DNA of 64,000 nt, taken from contig NZ_JAPCWC010000002.1 of NCBI RefSeq assembly GCF_026420865.1, forward strand, positions 372,001 to 436,000. Direction: 5' to 3'. Made by a program: the position numbers and the translations under genes. Below, one piece after another: positions 27,664-37,220 of the stretch. The notes beneath the pieces are model-generated. The model was not told the origin of the DNA. It made no database searches and saw only the letters and a list, made by a program, of their open reading frames with translations. The DNA comes from Novosphingobium clariflavum (GTDB taxonomy: Bacteria > Pseudomonadota > Alphaproteobacteria > Sphingomonadales > Sphingomonadaceae). The stretch's first letter is position 1. Every line of letters starts with the position of its first letter.

Positions 27664-29046
27664 ATGAACTTCATGACCCGGCGCAAGCCGCTCGTTCCGG
27701 GCGGGCATCATGCCAGCGGACTGAAAAAGTCGCTCGGCTGGCCGCATTTGATGGCACTGGGCGTCGGCGCCATCATCGGCACCGGCATCTACACGCTGAC
27801 CGGCGTGGCGGCGGGTCTTGCCGGTCCCGCGGTGGTACTCTCCTTCGCGATTGCCGGTGCGGTCTGCGCCTGCGCGGCGCTGTGCTACGCCGAAATGGCC
27901 AGCCTGACGCCGCAGGCAGGCAGCGCCTATACCTATTCCTACGTCGCGGTGGGCGAAGCGCTCGCCTGGGTGATCGGCTGGAGCCTGATCCTCGAATATA
28001 CGCTGGTCTGCTCGGCGGTTTCGGTGGGCTGGTCGGGTTATGCCTCCGGCCTTATCCGCCAGGCTGGATGGGGCGTGCCCGATACGCTGCTGGCAGGCGG
28101 CGTGATCGACGTTCCCGCGATCTTCATCGCCCTTGCCGTCACCGGCGTGCTTCTGGCCGGCACGCGCGAGAGTGCAACGCTGAACTTCATCCTCGTCATC
28201 GTCAAGATGGTGGCGCTGGCCGCCTTCGTGGCGCTGGCCCTGCCCTCGTTCGACCTCGCCCACTTCCAGCCCTTCGCCCCGTTCGGCTATGGCGCGACCG
28301 ACATCGACGGCAAGAAGTTCGGCGTAATGGGCGCGGCCGCGATCATCTTCTTCGCTTTCTACGGCTTCGATGCGATCTCGACCGCGGCCGAGGAAGCGAA
28401 GAACCCCAAGCGGGACCTCACCATCGGCATCGTCGGTTCGATGGTGATCTGCACGCTCGTCTATGTCGGCGTCGCCGCAGCAGCCCTTGGCGCCGTGCCG
28501 TTCACGCTCTTTGCGCCGAGCCCCGAACCGCTGGCCTACGTTCTCAAGAGCCTGAACCACCCCGCCGCCGCCGCGCTGATCGGCATGGCTGCGGTCATCG
28601 CAATGCCCACCGTCATCATGGTCTTCATGTTCGGCCAGAGCCGCGTGTTCTTCGCCATGGCCCGCGACGGACTGCTGCCGCGGCGCCTCTCCTCCGTGAA
28701 CAAGCGCGGCGTTCCGGTCACCGTCACCGTGCTGACCGGCCTGGTCGCGGCGGTGATTTCCGGCCTGATGCCGCTCGACGAGATCGCCTCGCTGGCCAAC
28801 GCGGGCACGCTTGCGGCCTTCATCGCCACTGCCACCGCAGTGATGGTGCTGCGTCGCCGCTCGCCCGAACTGGAGCGGCCTTTCGTTACCCCGCTGGTGT
28901 GGCTGGTCGGCCCCGCCACAATCCTTGGCTGCGCCTACCTTTTCACCAGCCTGCAACTGCGCACGATCGAGTTCTTCGTGGTGTGGAACGTGATCGGATT
29001 CGTGCTTTACGCGATTGCCGGAACCCTGCGCGAAAAGGCCGCCTGA
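27664..29046 (+). CDS. APC-superfamily amino acid permease (CAT type)
   Basis: 460 residues, about 12 membrane helices. The first helix has the family motif GVGAIIGTGIYTLTGV; FAFYGFDAISTAAEEAKNP is the helix 6/7 signature, and RVFFAMARDGLLP is the loop typical of cationic amino acid transporters. It lies 131 nt after the SDR cluster, so co-expression is possible but not forced. Substrate is probably an amino acid. Confidence 0.9.
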   Translation: MNFMTRRKPLVPGGHHASGLKKSLGWPHLMALGVGAIIGTGIYTLTGVAAGLAGPAVVLSFAIAGAVCACAALCYAEMASLTPQAGSAYTYSYVAVGEALAWVIGWSLILEYTLVCSAVSVGWSGYASGLIRQAGWGVPDTLLAGGVIDVPAIFIALAVTGVLLAGTRESATLNFILVIVKMVALAAFVALALPSFDLAHFQPFAPFGYGATDIDGKKFGVMGAAAIIFFAFYGFDAISTAAEEAKNPKRDLTIGIVGSMVICTLVYVGVAAAALGAVPFTLFAPSPEPLAYVLKSLNHPAAAALIGMAAVIAMPTVIMVFMFGQSRVFFAMARDGLLPRRLSSVNKRGVPVTVTVLTGLVAAVISGLMPLDEIASLANAGTLAAFIATATAVMVLRRRSPELERPFVTPLVWLVGPATILGCAYLFTSLQLRTIEFFVVWNVIGFVLYAIAGTLREKAA

Positions 29047-29057
29047 AACGCCATGCC

Positions 29058-29090
29058 GACCGGCAGCGGGCACGTCTCCCGCTGCCGGTC
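29058..29090. terminator. Bidirectional terminator between permease and oxidase
   Basis: Perfect 13-bp stem GACCGGCAGCGGG / CCCGCTGCCGGTC with a 7-nt loop, placed between two convergent genes and touching the oxidase stop codon. Confidence 0.7.
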
Positions 29091-30198
29091 AGGCCAGCAA
29101 GCCCGCGCCGATCTGCGAGAGTTCCCGGCATCCGGCCTGTGCCATCGCCAATTCGAATTCCGCGCGCAGCATGTGCAGCATGTGCGCGACGCCCGGCATC
29201 CCCGCCACCGCCAGCGCGTGCAGCTGCGGTCGCCCGACCAGCACCGCGCTCGCACCGAGCGCCAGGGCCTTCAGGACGTCTGTTCCCCGCCGGACCCCGC
29301 CGTCGAGCAGGAGCGGCACCTTTCCTTCGAGAGCCGCCACCATCGCGGGCAAGGCCGCCATCGGCGTGATCAGCCCGTCGAGCACCCGCCCGCCGTGGTT
29401 GGAGACGACGATCCCGTCCACCCCCTGCAGCGCCGCCTCTCGCGCATCCTCGGGCGACAGCAGCCCCTTGATGACGATCGGCAACTGCGTCTGCCCGCGC
29501 AGCCAGGCAATATCGTCCCAGGTCGGCGCGGCATCGGCCAGCGGCGTGCCGAACACGATCTGCCCGCCCGCCGCCTGCGCGCGCTGGATCGTGCGCGGGA
29601 AGGCGGCAAGGTTCGCCGCCGACACCCCGGCTGGAAGCGCGAATTCAGAGCGCTTGATCGCGGCATCCACCGTGACCATCAGTACCTGATAACCCGCCGC
29701 CTCGGCGCGGCGCACCAGTTCGAGGCTGTGCGCCCGATCGGGCTGGAAATAGAGCTGGAACCAGAGCGGCGACAGGTCGCGCGCCAATTCGTGCGCAGCG
29801 CCGCGCGCGCAATCGGCGATCTCTTCCAGCGTGATGCTGGCCAGAGTGCTGACCACCATCGTCGTATCAAGCGCGGTCGCGGCCCGGATCGACGCCACTT
29901 CGCCGGCCGGATGGGCAAGGCGGTGATAGGCCACCGGCGCCAGCAGGATGGGCGCGGCATGGCGATGGCCCAGCAGGTCCAGCGCCGTCGTGCCGCCGGT
30001 CAGGTCACGCAGCATGCGCGGCATGAAACGCAAGGCATCGAACTGCGCACGGTTATGGCCCAGCGTAAGTCCGGCGTCGGCGCCCGACTGGACGTGATCC
30101 CATGCATCGGGGGCAAAATGATCCTTCGCCCGCCGCTCGTAATCGGCAAGCGAGCGCAAATCCGCGGGGATCGCGGTGAGCGGCGGCAGTTGGGTCAG
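29089..30198 (-). CDS. FMN-dependent alpha-hydroxy-acid oxidase/dehydrogenase
   Basis: 369 residues if translation starts at CTG 30198; 356 if at TTG 30159. It belongs to the lactate dehydrogenase/glycolate oxidase family: PVAYHRLAHPAGE, the active-site SNHGGRVLDG (catalytic His), and the FMN-binding DGGVRRGTDVLKALALGA. I prefer the CTG because GGGAG lies six nt upstream and the extra residues (LTQLPPLTAIPADL) continue the usual family N-terminus; no ATG or GTG exists between here and the upstream tonB stop 18 nt away. Substrate may be lactate or a related 2-hydroxy acid. Confidence 0.88.
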   Translation of the reverse strand: MTQLPPLTAIPADLRSLADYERRAKDHFAPDAWDHVQSGADAGLTLGHNRAQFDALRFMPRMLRDLTGGTTALDLLGHRHAAPILLAPVAYHRLAHPAGEVASIRAATALDTTMVVSTLASITLEEIADCARGAAHELARDLSPLWFQLYFQPDRAHSLELVRRAEAAGYQVLMVTVDAAIKRSEFALPAGVSAANLAAFPRTIQRAQAAGGQIVFGTPLADAAPTWDDIAWLRGQTQLPIVIKGLLSPEDAREAALQGVDGIVVSNHGGRVLDGLITPMAALPAMVAALEGKVPLLLDGGVRRGTDVLKALALGASAVLVGRPQLHALAVAGMPGVAHMLHMLRAEFELAMAQAGCRELSQIGAGLLA

Positions 30199-30216
30199 GT
30201 CCGGCTCCCGGCGCTG

Positions 30217-30927
30217 TCAGGTCTGGAGGACGAAGGGAATCTCGACCAGTCCGCGCACCATCACCGGCGCGCCGTCCCGCCGCGTGGGCGACCAGCGCCA
30301 GCGGCGCACGGCCGAAAGCGCCGCATGGTCGAGCCGCTCGAACCCGCTGCTCTTCGAGATCGAGATATCCGAAACCGTCCCGTCGAGCCCCAGCATGACG
30401 GCCAGCACCACGGTGCCCTGCTCACGCTTGCGGCGCGAATCGAGCGGATAGCGCGGCGGCGTGGCCGAGATCATCTTCGAGGAAAGATCACCGGCATTCT
30501 CCACACGGGGCGCCGGCGCCGGAGCGGCAGGCGCGGCATTGGTCGACGTTACCGGGGCCGAAGCCACGGCCGACACGGCAGGGGCGGGAACCGGCACCGG
30601 CGAGGTGGCGACAGGCGGCGGATTGTCGGCCAGCACGATTGGCGGCGGCGGCGCCACGATCGGCGAGGCTGGCGGCGGCACCACCGGCACCGGCTTCACG
30701 TCCTGCTGGGGGGGCGGTGGGGGGGGCGGCGACTCGAGATTGGCGACGACGATGCGCTGGTGCGGCTGCTTCTGGAAGCTCACGACATTCATCGAGATGA
30801 TCGTTGCCATGAGCCCGGCGACGACGGCAACCGAAGCCCCCACCGCGGTCAAATTCGGCTTTCGACTTTCACCGTAGCGGCCTGCCGCCTGCCATGAACC
30901 GGCGGAAACCTGCGGCATCGCGATCAC
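30217..30927 (-). CDS. tonB: TonB energy transducer
   Basis: 236 residues. A membrane anchor (ASVAVVAGLMATIISMNVV) is followed by a long Pro-rich linker (PPPPPPPQQDVKPVPVV) and a TonB C-terminal domain from about residue 160 (PRYPLDSRRKREQGTVVLAV...RRWRWSPTRRDGAPV). The start GTG 30927 is chosen because GGAGGAG lies nine nt upstream; ATG 30996 and TTG 31035 lack ribosome sites. It powers TonB receptors, of which several are in the window. No exbB/exbD adjoin. Fur-like sequence lies upstream at 31079-31097. Confidence 0.9.
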   Translation of the reverse strand: MIAMPQVSAGSWQAAGRYGESRKPNLTAVGASVAVVAGLMATIISMNVVSFQKQPHQRIVVANLESPPPPPPPQQDVKPVPVVPPPASPIVAPPPPIVLADNPPPVATSPVPVPAPAVSAVASAPVTSTNAAPAAPAPAPRVENAGDLSSKMISATPPRYPLDSRRKREQGTVVLAVMLGLDGTVSDISISKSSGFERLDHAALSAVRRWRWSPTRRDGAPVMVRGLVEIPFVLQT

Positions 30928-31078
30928 CAGACCGCGCTCCTCCAATGTTGTGTCCGGGCCATGATTGGGCACGGAAACAACGCGATTGGAGCGCATGAGC
31001 AGGTCCGATTGCGGAATTGAAGCCAGTCCAGTCAACTTGGGTAATCCCCATTGGGACGGCGGCCCCGCCCCGGCTATT

Positions 31079-31097
31079 GCGAGGCATTCTCATAGCC
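31079..31097. promoter_or_regulatory. Fur-like box upstream of tonB
   Basis: GCGAGGCATTCTCATAGCC matches the Fur-type sequence GCGAATGATTCTCATTTGC at 13 of 19 positions. Its 12-nt core TTGCGAGGCATT recurs exactly, inverted, as AATGCCTCGCAA at 31305-31316 near the PepSY start. Confidence 0.5.
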
Positions 31098-31304
31098 GTA
31101 ACAAGTCGGCGCGTCGAGATGCTTTCCTTGTCCGGCCGTGCAAATCGCTGCAGCGCGCCGTACAGCCATGCAACTTGCCGCCCCCCAACCAGGCACCAGG
31201 CACCAGACTCCAGGCACGGCCGTGACGATTGCCGGGGCCCTATCCTCGCCAAACGCATTAATGCTCTGGTGCAATCGCCGGCTTGTGTTAAGGGCGATTC
31301 TGCT

Positions 31305-31316
31305 AATGCCTCGCAA
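31305..31316. promoter_or_regulatory. Inverted copy of the tonB-side site, upstream of PepSY
   Basis: AATGCCTCGCAA, exact reverse complement of 31078-31089, 36 nt before the PepSY start codon. Likely bound by the same regulator. Confidence 0.45.
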
Positions 31317-31351
31317 CAGCTTGCACTTCCACTCTCCTGCCGGACTCTTTC

Positions 31352-31996
31352 GTGACCCCTTCCGAGACCAAGACCCTGCCCCGCAAGAAATCGCGCAAGT
31401 GGCGCAACTGGTGGGTCAAGCAGTTGCACTCCTGGCACTGGATCAGCGCGGCGATCTCGCTGGCAGTGATGCTGTTCTTTGCCGTCACCGGCATCACCCT
31501 CAACCACGCAGCCTCGATTCCCGCTGAGCCCGTCGTCACCGAGCGCAGTGCCCGGCTTGAACCCTCCGTGCTGCGCACCCTGACCGCAAAGTCGGACGAC
31601 GCGCCGCTCCCCGCCCCAGTCGCCGAAGCGGTGCGCAATGCAGTCGGCCTCGATGCCGCCGGAAAGCCCGGCGAATGGTCCGATGCGGAAGTCTACGTCG
31701 CCCTGCCCCGCCCCGGCGGCGACGCCTGGGTCAGCATCGACCGCGCGACCGGCAAAGTGAGCGCCGAAGTGACCGACCGAGGCTGGATCTCCTACCTCAA
31801 CGACCTGCATAAGGGGCGCAATTCGGGTTCGGCATGGTTCTGGTTCATCGACCTGTTCGCCGTCGCCTGCCTGCTGTTCACGATCACCGGCCTGTTCCTG
31901 CTGCAGGTCCATGCCCGCCACCGCCGCTCGACATGGCCGATCGTCATCGCCGGCATCGCGCTGCCGGTCGTGCTCGCGATGATCTTTGTCCACTGA
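31352..31996 (+). CDS. PepSY-associated membrane protein
   Basis: 214 residues from GTG. Helix 1 reads LHSWHWISAAISLAVMLFFAVTGITLNH with the paired histidines typical of PepSY-TM proteins; a PepSY-like periplasmic part follows, then two helices (FIDLFAVACLLFTITGLFLL). Such proteins accompany ApbE in iron-linked electron-transfer loci and may pass electrons across the inner membrane, for instance for ferric reduction. The stop overlaps the apbE ATG by one base, so the pair is co-translated. Confidence 0.85.
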   Translation: MTPSETKTLPRKKSRKWRNWWVKQLHSWHWISAAISLAVMLFFAVTGITLNHAASIPAEPVVTERSARLEPSVLRTLTAKSDDAPLPAPVAEAVRNAVGLDAAGKPGEWSDAEVYVALPRPGGDAWVSIDRATGKVSAEVTDRGWISYLNDLHKGRNSGSAWFWFIDLFAVACLLFTITGLFLLQVHARHRRSTWPIVIAGIALPVVLAMIFVH

Positions 31997-32961
31997 TGCG
32001 GATCGCACTGCCTGCGCATATCGATGCCCATGCCTTTGCCGAATGCGACCCCGCGATTCCGGTAGGCCGGCTCGACGGCCGCACCATGGGCACCACGTGG
32101 AGCCTGCGCTTCACCTCTCCGCACGGCACCGATGATGCGGCGATCCGCGCAGCAGTCGAGCGGCGCCTTGAGCGCATCCTCGCCGAGATGAGCCACTGGA
32201 AAGCGGACTCCCTGCTCTGTCGATTCAACCGCGCGGAGGCGGCAAGCTGGACCCTGCTGCCCCCCGATTTTGCAGCGGTGATCGAGACCGCTCTCGCCGT
32301 GGCCGAGGCCAGTGGCGGTGCTTTTGACCCCGCCATCGGCCATCTGGTCGACCTCTGGGGCTATGGACCACCCGGCCCCTGCCCCGCACCCGATGCCAAT
32401 AGGCTCGCCGCAGCCCGCGCGGTATCCGGCTGGTCGCGCCTCGCCTGGGACGCGGCGAACCGCCGCTTGCGCCAGCCGGGCGGCGTTGCGCTCGACTTCT
32501 CGGGCATTGCCAAGGGCTATGCGGTCGACGCCGTGGCCGACCTGCTGGGCGAAATGGGCCTGCGTCACGTCCTTGTCGAGATCGGCGGTGAACTGGCCGG
32601 CCGCGGCGTGCGCCCTGACGGCGAACCCTGGTGGGTCGACCTCGAAACGCCGCCCGGCAACGCCAGCGCCCGGCCGCTGCGCCTCGCACTCCACGGCATC
32701 GCCGTCGCCACCTCGGGCACCTATCGCCGCGGCGAACACACGATCGATCCGCGCAGCGGCAGGCCGACCGAAAACGGCCTCGTGTCGGTCAGCGTCGTGG
32801 CCGCCAGCGCCATGCTGGCCGACGCCTGGGCCTCGGCGCTGACCGTGCTAGGCCCGATCGCTGGACCGCACCTTGCCGCCGAGCGCGGACTGGCCGCCCG
32901 TTTCGTGACGGCGCAGACCGAAACGCTGTCCCCTGCGCTTCACGCCATGCTCGCAGACTAG
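31996..32961 (+). CDS. apbE: FAD:protein FMN transferase ApbE
   Basis: 321 residues. ApbE covalently attaches FMN to a threonine of target flavoproteins. Visible motifs: RTMGTTWSL at the N-terminus, FDPAIGHLVDLWGYG, LDFSGIAKGYAVD (FAD/Mg site), VEIGGELAGRG and the late TSGTYRRGEHTIDPRSGRP. No signal peptide is evident, unlike many ApbE lipoproteins, so it may act in the cytoplasm or the start may lie elsewhere. The TAG stop is the first bases of an inverted repeat. Confidence 0.91.
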   Translation: MRIALPAHIDAHAFAECDPAIPVGRLDGRTMGTTWSLRFTSPHGTDDAAIRAAVERRLERILAEMSHWKADSLLCRFNRAEAASWTLLPPDFAAVIETALAVAEASGGAFDPAIGHLVDLWGYGPPGPCPAPDANRLAAARAVSGWSRLAWDAANRRLRQPGGVALDFSGIAKGYAVDAVADLLGEMGLRHVLVEIGGELAGRGVRPDGEPWWVDLETPPGNASARPLRLALHGIAVATSGTYRRGEHTIDPRSGRPTENGLVSVSVVAASAMLADAWASALTVLGPIAGPHLAAERGLAARFVTAQTETLSPALHAMLAD

Positions 32962-33032
32962 TGGATTGATTTTGACATTTGCATCCCCTGGCGGACGGGA
33001 TGGGTTTACAAATGTCAGAATCGAACCACTAG
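32958..33032. repeat. Inverted-repeat element overlapping the apbE stop codon
   Basis: 75 bp with ends CTAGTGG / CCACTAG and arms AGTGGATTGATTTTGACATTTG-like at 32960-32981 facing CAAATGTCAGAATCGAACCA at 33009-33028; about 19 of 22 positions pair. The apbE stop codon TAG lies in its left end. The shape is that of a small MITE or a large terminator. Confidence 0.75.
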
Positions 33033-33270
33033 GCGGCGGGGACACATTCCGCCTGCGAGGCACCGGAATGGCTTCCATCTCTAACCGTCTCATCGCACGC
33101 CGCGCCCATATCGGCGCGTCGTCATGGCGCCTCTGACGCCCTCGAGGAACTCCTGCACCGGACAGCGAATTGCCCCTGCACAAAGCCCAGCTTGTCAGGC
33201 TGCAACAAGAACTCTAATGTCAACTAAATGACTTGAGTTTAGGTCGGCGTCATCCACGGGAGACTCGAAG
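33033..33270 (+). other. Leader region of the sulfate-transport operon
   Basis: 238 nt with no coding signal. The last 60 nt before the sbp start are AT-richer (TAATGTCAACTAAATGACTT) and probably hold the promoter. Confidence 0.45.
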
Positions 33271-34323
33271 ATGAATGACGGGAACTATCGCCCCCACTAT
33301 GCCCGCCGCCTGTTCCTTGCAGCGGTTGCAGGGGCGGCGCTGACCGCCTCACTGGCGGGCTGTTCGGGCGCCGGCAAGTCCGGCAACAGCGTCGAGATCA
33401 CCAATGTCTCCTACGATCCCACGCGCGAGCTCTATCAGGCGATCAATCCTGCCTTCGCCACGTACTGGAAAAAGAAGACTGGGCAGGACGTCACCTTCCG
33501 CATGAGCCACGGCGGCTCTGGCAAGCAGAGCCGCGCGATCATCGATGGGCTTGAGGCCGACGTCGCCACGCTGGCGCTCGCCTATGACATCGACGTGATT
33601 TCGAGCAAGGCCAAGCTGCTCCCGGCAGACTGGCAGAAGGCGCTGCCCGACAACAGCTCGCCCTACACGTCGACGATCGTGTTCCTCGTGCGCAAGGGCA
33701 ACCCCAAGGGCATTCATGACTGGGGCGATCTGGTGAAGCCGGGCGTCGAAGTCATCACTCCCAACCCCAAGACCAGCGGCGGCGCGCGCTGGAACTTCCT
33801 CGCCGCCTGGGCCTACGGCCGCAAGGCGGGCGGCGGTTCGGAAGCGGCCGGCGAGGCTTACGTGAAGCAGCTCTTCACCCATGTCCCGGTGCTCGACAGC
33901 GGCGCCCGCGGCGCGACGACGACCTTCGTCGAACGCGGTATCGGCGACGTGCTGCTGGCCTGGGAAAACGAGGCGCTGCTGGCCGAGAAGAAGCTGGGTG
34001 CAGGCAAGTTCGAAATCGTCAATCCGTCGATCTCGATCCTCGCCGAGCCGCCGGTCGCGGTGGTGGCCGCCAATGCCAAGCGCCACGGAACTGAAGAAGT
34101 TTCAAAGGCTTACCTTGAATATCTCTACTCGCCCGAGGCGCAGGTCGCCATCGCCCGCAACTTCTACCGGCCGAGCGATCCCAAAATCGCCGCACAATTC
34201 GCCAGCCAATTCCCCAAGATCGACCTGGTGACCATCGACAAGGACTTCGGCGGATGGACCAAGGCCCAGAAAGCGTACTTCGACGACGGGGGCGCCTTCG
34301 ACCGGATCTACACCAAGAAGTAA
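33271..34323 (+). CDS. sbp: Sulfate/thiosulfate ABC transporter substrate-binding lipoprotein
   Basis: 350 residues of the Sbp/CysP family. A lipobox LAGC puts the lipidated cysteine at residue 31, unusual because Sbp proteins of E. coli are soluble. Family motifs: [55 protein letters not shown] and [13 protein letters not shown]. First gene of an sbp-cysT-cysW-cysA-yezD operon. Confidence 0.93.
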   Translation: MNDGNYRPHYARRLFLAAVAGAALTASLAGCSGAGKSGNSVEITNVSYDPTRELYQAINPAFATYWKKKTGQDVTFRMSHGGSGKQSRAIIDGLEADVATLALAYDIDVISSKAKLLPADWQKALPDNSSPYTSTIVFLVRKGNPKGIHDWGDLVKPGVEVITPNPKTSGGARWNFLAAWAYGRKAGGGSEAAGEAYVKQLFTHVPVLDSGARGATTTFVERGIGDVLLAWENEALLAEKKLGAGKFEIVNPSISILAEPPVAVVAANAKRHGTEEVSKAYLEYLYSPEAQVAIARNFYRPSDPKIAAQFASQFPKIDLVTIDKDFGGWTKAQKAYFDDGGAFDRIYTKK

Positions 34324-34379
34324 ACCGGCGGCGCCGGGCTCCCGCACCGGCGCGCCCCCAATCGAGCAGGCCACTGCAG

Positions 34380-35231
34380 ATGACTTCAATTGCTTCGCGC
34401 AAGTACCGATGGCGCACGCCATCGGTACTGCCCGGCTTCGGGCTGACTTTCGGGTTCAGCCTCGCCTGGCTCTCGCTGATCGTGCTGATTCCGCTTTCGA
34501 CGCTGTTCCTGAAATCGGCGGGCATGGGCTGGCACGCCTTCCTCGAAGTCGGCTTCTCCCCCCGCGCGCTGGCCGCCTACCGGCTGAGCTTCGGCACCGC
34601 CGCCGCCGCCGCGCTGGTCAATGCGGTGTTCGGCCTGCTCGTCGCCTGGGTGCTGGTCCGTTACCGGTTTCCCGGCAAGGGCGTGGTCGGAGCACTGGTG
34701 GACCTGCCCTTCGCACTGCCCACCGCGGTTGCCGGCATCGCGCTCACCGCGCTTTACGCACCGAGCGGGTGGGTCGGGCAATATCTCGATCCGCTGGGTA
34801 TCAAGGTCGCCTTCACCGCCACCGGCATCACCGTGGCGCTGGTCTTCATAGGCCTGCCCTTCGTGGTCCGTTCGGTCGAACCGGTGCTGGCGGACCTCGG
34901 CAAGGACGTCGAGGAAGCCTCGGCAACGCTGGGCGCCAACCGCTTCCAGACCTTCTTCCGGGTCATCTTCCCGGCGATCTTGCCTGCCCTGTTCACCGGC
35001 GCCGCGATGGCCTTTGCCCGCGGCGTGGGTGAATATGGCTCGGTCATCTTCATCTCGGGCAACATGCCCGGCAAGACCGAGATCGCCCCGCTGCTGATCG
35101 TCACCCAGCTTGAACAGTACGCCTACGACGGCGCCACCGCGATCGCCATGGTGATGATGCTGATTTCCTTTGCCGTACTGTTCGCGCTCAATGCCTTGCA
35201 GTCGGCCCGGCGCAGGAGGCTCGGCGCATGA
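34380..35231 (+). CDS. cysT: Sulfate ABC transporter permease CysT (CysU)
   Basis: 283 residues, six helices, with the EAA loop [30 protein letters not shown] region typical of CysT. ATG 34380 begins 56 nt after the sbp stop; its stop overlaps the cysW start. It forms the membrane channel with CysW. Confidence 0.93.
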   Translation: MTSIASRKYRWRTPSVLPGFGLTFGFSLAWLSLIVLIPLSTLFLKSAGMGWHAFLEVGFSPRALAAYRLSFGTAAAAALVNAVFGLLVAWVLVRYRFPGKGVVGALVDLPFALPTAVAGIALTALYAPSGWVGQYLDPLGIKVAFTATGITVALVFIGLPFVVRSVEPVLADLGKDVEEASATLGANRFQTFFRVIFPAILPALFTGAAMAFARGVGEYGSVIFISGNMPGKTEIAPLLIVTQLEQYAYDGATAIAMVMMLISFAVLFALNALQSARRRRLGA

Positions 35232-36067
35232 CACAGCGCTCCGTCGGAACCGAAAGCCGCGCCACGCAGATCGTGCTGATCCTGCTGGCACTGGCATTCC
35301 TTGCCTTCTTCCTGCTGCTGCCGCTCATCGCAGTGTTCAGCGAGGCGCTGAAGCAGGGCATCGCGCCCTTCCTGGACGCCGTCTCCAACCCCGACGCACT
35401 GGCCGCGATCCGGCTGACCCTGTTCATCGCCGCCATCAGCGTGCCGCTCAACCTGGTCTTCGGCATCACCGCAAGCTGGGCGATCACCAAGTTCAGCTTC
35501 CCCGGCAAGAACCTGCTGCTGACGCTGATCGATCTGCCGCTTTCGGTCTCGCCGGTGGTCTCGGGCCTGATCTTCGTTCTGCTGTTCGGCGCGCAGGGCC
35601 TGCTGGGGCCATGGCTGGCGGCACACGGCCTCAAGATCATCTTCGCGGTGCCCGGCATCGTGCTGGCAACCGTGTTCATCACTTTCCCCTTTGTCGCCCG
35701 CGAACTGATCCCGCTGATGATGGAACAGGGCAAGGATGACGAGGAGGCCGCCGTCTCGCTCGGCGCCAACGGCTGGCAGACCTTCTGGCATGTCACCCTG
35801 CCCAACATCCGCTGGGGCCTGCTCTACGGCGTGCTCTTGTGCAACGCGCGCGCCATGGGCGAATTCGGCGCGGTCTCGGTCGTCTCCGGGCATATCCGGG
35901 GCGAGACCAACACGATGCCGCTCCATGTCGAGATTCTCTACAACGAATACGATTTTGTCGGAGCCTTTGCGGTCGCCTCGCTCTTGGCCGCGCTCGCCCT
36001 CGTCACGCTGGTCCTCAAGACCGTGCTGGAATGGCGCTTCGATCTCCACTCGGGAGCAAGACATTGA
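35228..36067 (+). CDS. cysW: Sulfate ABC transporter permease CysW
   Basis: 279 residues, six helices; EAA loop [21 protein letters not shown] and the CysW tail [20 protein letters not shown] are present. ATGA overlap with cysT and TTGA overlap with cysA show translational coupling throughout. Confidence 0.93.
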   Translation: MTQRSVGTESRATQIVLILLALAFLAFFLLLPLIAVFSEALKQGIAPFLDAVSNPDALAAIRLTLFIAAISVPLNLVFGITASWAITKFSFPGKNLLLTLIDLPLSVSPVVSGLIFVLLFGAQGLLGPWLAAHGLKIIFAVPGIVLATVFITFPFVARELIPLMMEQGKDDEEAAVSLGANGWQTFWHVTLPNIRWGLLYGVLLCNARAMGEFGAVSVVSGHIRGETNTMPLHVEILYNEYDFVGAFAVASLLAALALVTLVLKTVLEWRFDLHSGARH

Positions 36068-37017
36068 TCCGCGTTGAAAACATCACCAAGCGCTTTGGCG
36101 ACTACGCCGCGCTCCACGGCATCGACCTCGAGATCCAGCCCGGCGAGTTCATCGCCCTGCTCGGCCCCTCGGGCTCGGGCAAGACCACCTTGCTGCGCAT
36201 CATTGCCGGGCTCGAGTTTCAGGACGAAGGTCACGTCTACTTCGACGGCGAGGACGTCTCCGACATCCCGGTCGGCAAGCGCAACGTCGGCTTCGTGTTC
36301 CAGCAATATGCGCTCTTCAAACACATGACCGTGGCCGACAACGTCGCCTTCGGCCTCAATGTGCGCAAGGCCAGGCACCGCCCGTCGAAAGCCGAGATCA
36401 AGGCCCGCGCCGAGGACCTGCTGCGCATCGTCCAGCTCGAAGGGCTCGGGGCACGCTATCCCGGCCAGCTTTCGGGCGGCCAGCGACAGCGTGTGGCACT
36501 GGCCCGCGCGCTCGCCATCGAACCGAGCCTGCTACTGCTCGATGAACCGTTCGGTGCGCTCGACGCCAAGGTCCGCAAGGATCTGCGCCGCTGGCTTCGC
36601 GATCTCCACAAGCAGATGGGGCTGACCTCGATCTTCGTCACCCACGACCAGGAAGAGGCGCTCGAACTCGCCGACCGGGTGGTGGTGATGGACCACGGCC
36701 GCATCGACCAGATCGGCACGCCCGAGGAAGTCTACATGAAGCCGGCGACCGCTTTCGTCTCGCATTTCGTGGGCGAAACCAACCGCTTTCCCGACGGCCG
36801 TCATGTCCGCCCGCACGACCTCGACATCGTCTCCGAAGGGGGAGAGGCGATCGCGGTCGACAACGTGTTCCGCAAGGGCGCGGTGTGGCGCGTGGAAGGG
36901 CGCCTCGCCGGCAATGACACGATCGTCGAACTCGACCTTTCGAGCGATCGCCAGCCTCCCGCCATCGGCGAAACGGTATTCATCGCCGCTCGCCGTTCGC
37001 TCACTTTCGCAAGCTGA
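36064..37017 (+). CDS. cysA: Sulfate ABC transporter ATP-binding protein CysA
   Basis: 317 residues, starting with TTG 36064 inside the cysW stop. Walker [10 protein letters not shown]-loop VFQQYALF, signature LSGGQRQR, Walker B LLLLDEPF and switch THDQEEA are intact. The C-terminal regulatory part is shorter than in E. coli CysA (365) but still has a TOBE-like end. Confidence 0.93.
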   Translation: MIRVENITKRFGDYAALHGIDLEIQPGEFIALLGPSGSGKTTLLRIIAGLEFQDEGHVYFDGEDVSDIPVGKRNVGFVFQQYALFKHMTVADNVAFGLNVRKARHRPSKAEIKARAEDLLRIVQLEGLGARYPGQLSGGQRQRVALARALAIEPSLLLLDEPFGALDAKVRKDLRRWLRDLHKQMGLTSIFVTHDQEEALELADRVVVMDHGRIDQIGTPEEVYMKPATAFVSHFVGETNRFPDGRHVRPHDLDIVSEGGEAIAVDNVFRKGAVWRVEGRLAGNDTIVELDLSSDRQPPAIGETVFIAARRSLTFAS

Positions 37018-37028
37018 GGAGCTTTCCG

Positions 37029-37202
37029 ATGACCAGCAGTCCCGCCCCCGAACCGACCTCCGCCGCCCAGCGCCAGTTGGAGGAAAACATCGCTACCGTG
37101 CGTGACGCGCTCGAGAACCTGCGTTACGGCAATATCGCGCTGACCGTGCACGACGGCCGCGTGGTGCAGATCGACGTCACCGAGAAGAAGCGCTTCCAGT
37201 AG
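37029..37202 (+). CDS. yezD: YezD family small protein (DUF2292)
   Basis: 57 residues: a helical start (QRQLEENIATVRDALENL) and the family core RYGNIALTVHDGRVVQIDVT ending EKKRFQ. It begins 11 nt after cysA, so it is the last gene of the sulfate operon. YezD-like genes recur beside sulfate and cysteine genes in many bacteria, but their role is not established. Confidence 0.88.
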   Translation: MTSSPAPEPTSAAQRQLEENIATVRDALENLRYGNIALTVHDGRVVQIDVTEKKRFQ

Positions 37203-37220
37203 GCCCCAACCCTTTCCCCC

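Larger units (their letters stand above)
30928..31351. other. Divergent regulatory region between tonB and the PepSY gene
   Basis: 424 nt without a supported gene. It holds two related putative metal-regulator sites (31079-31097 and around 31299-31316) and a run of short direct repeats (ACCAGGCACCAGGCACCAG, about 31188-31207). Confidence 0.6.

Noticed and set aside
27576..29369. 597-codon plus-strand frame across the permease
   Set aside because: Shadow of the permease frame, Arg/Ala-rich and without a helix pattern.
31188..31220. CRISPR-like short repeats (ACCAGGC...)
   Set aside because: Unit is only 7 nt, no spacers, and no cas genes; simple sequence repetition.
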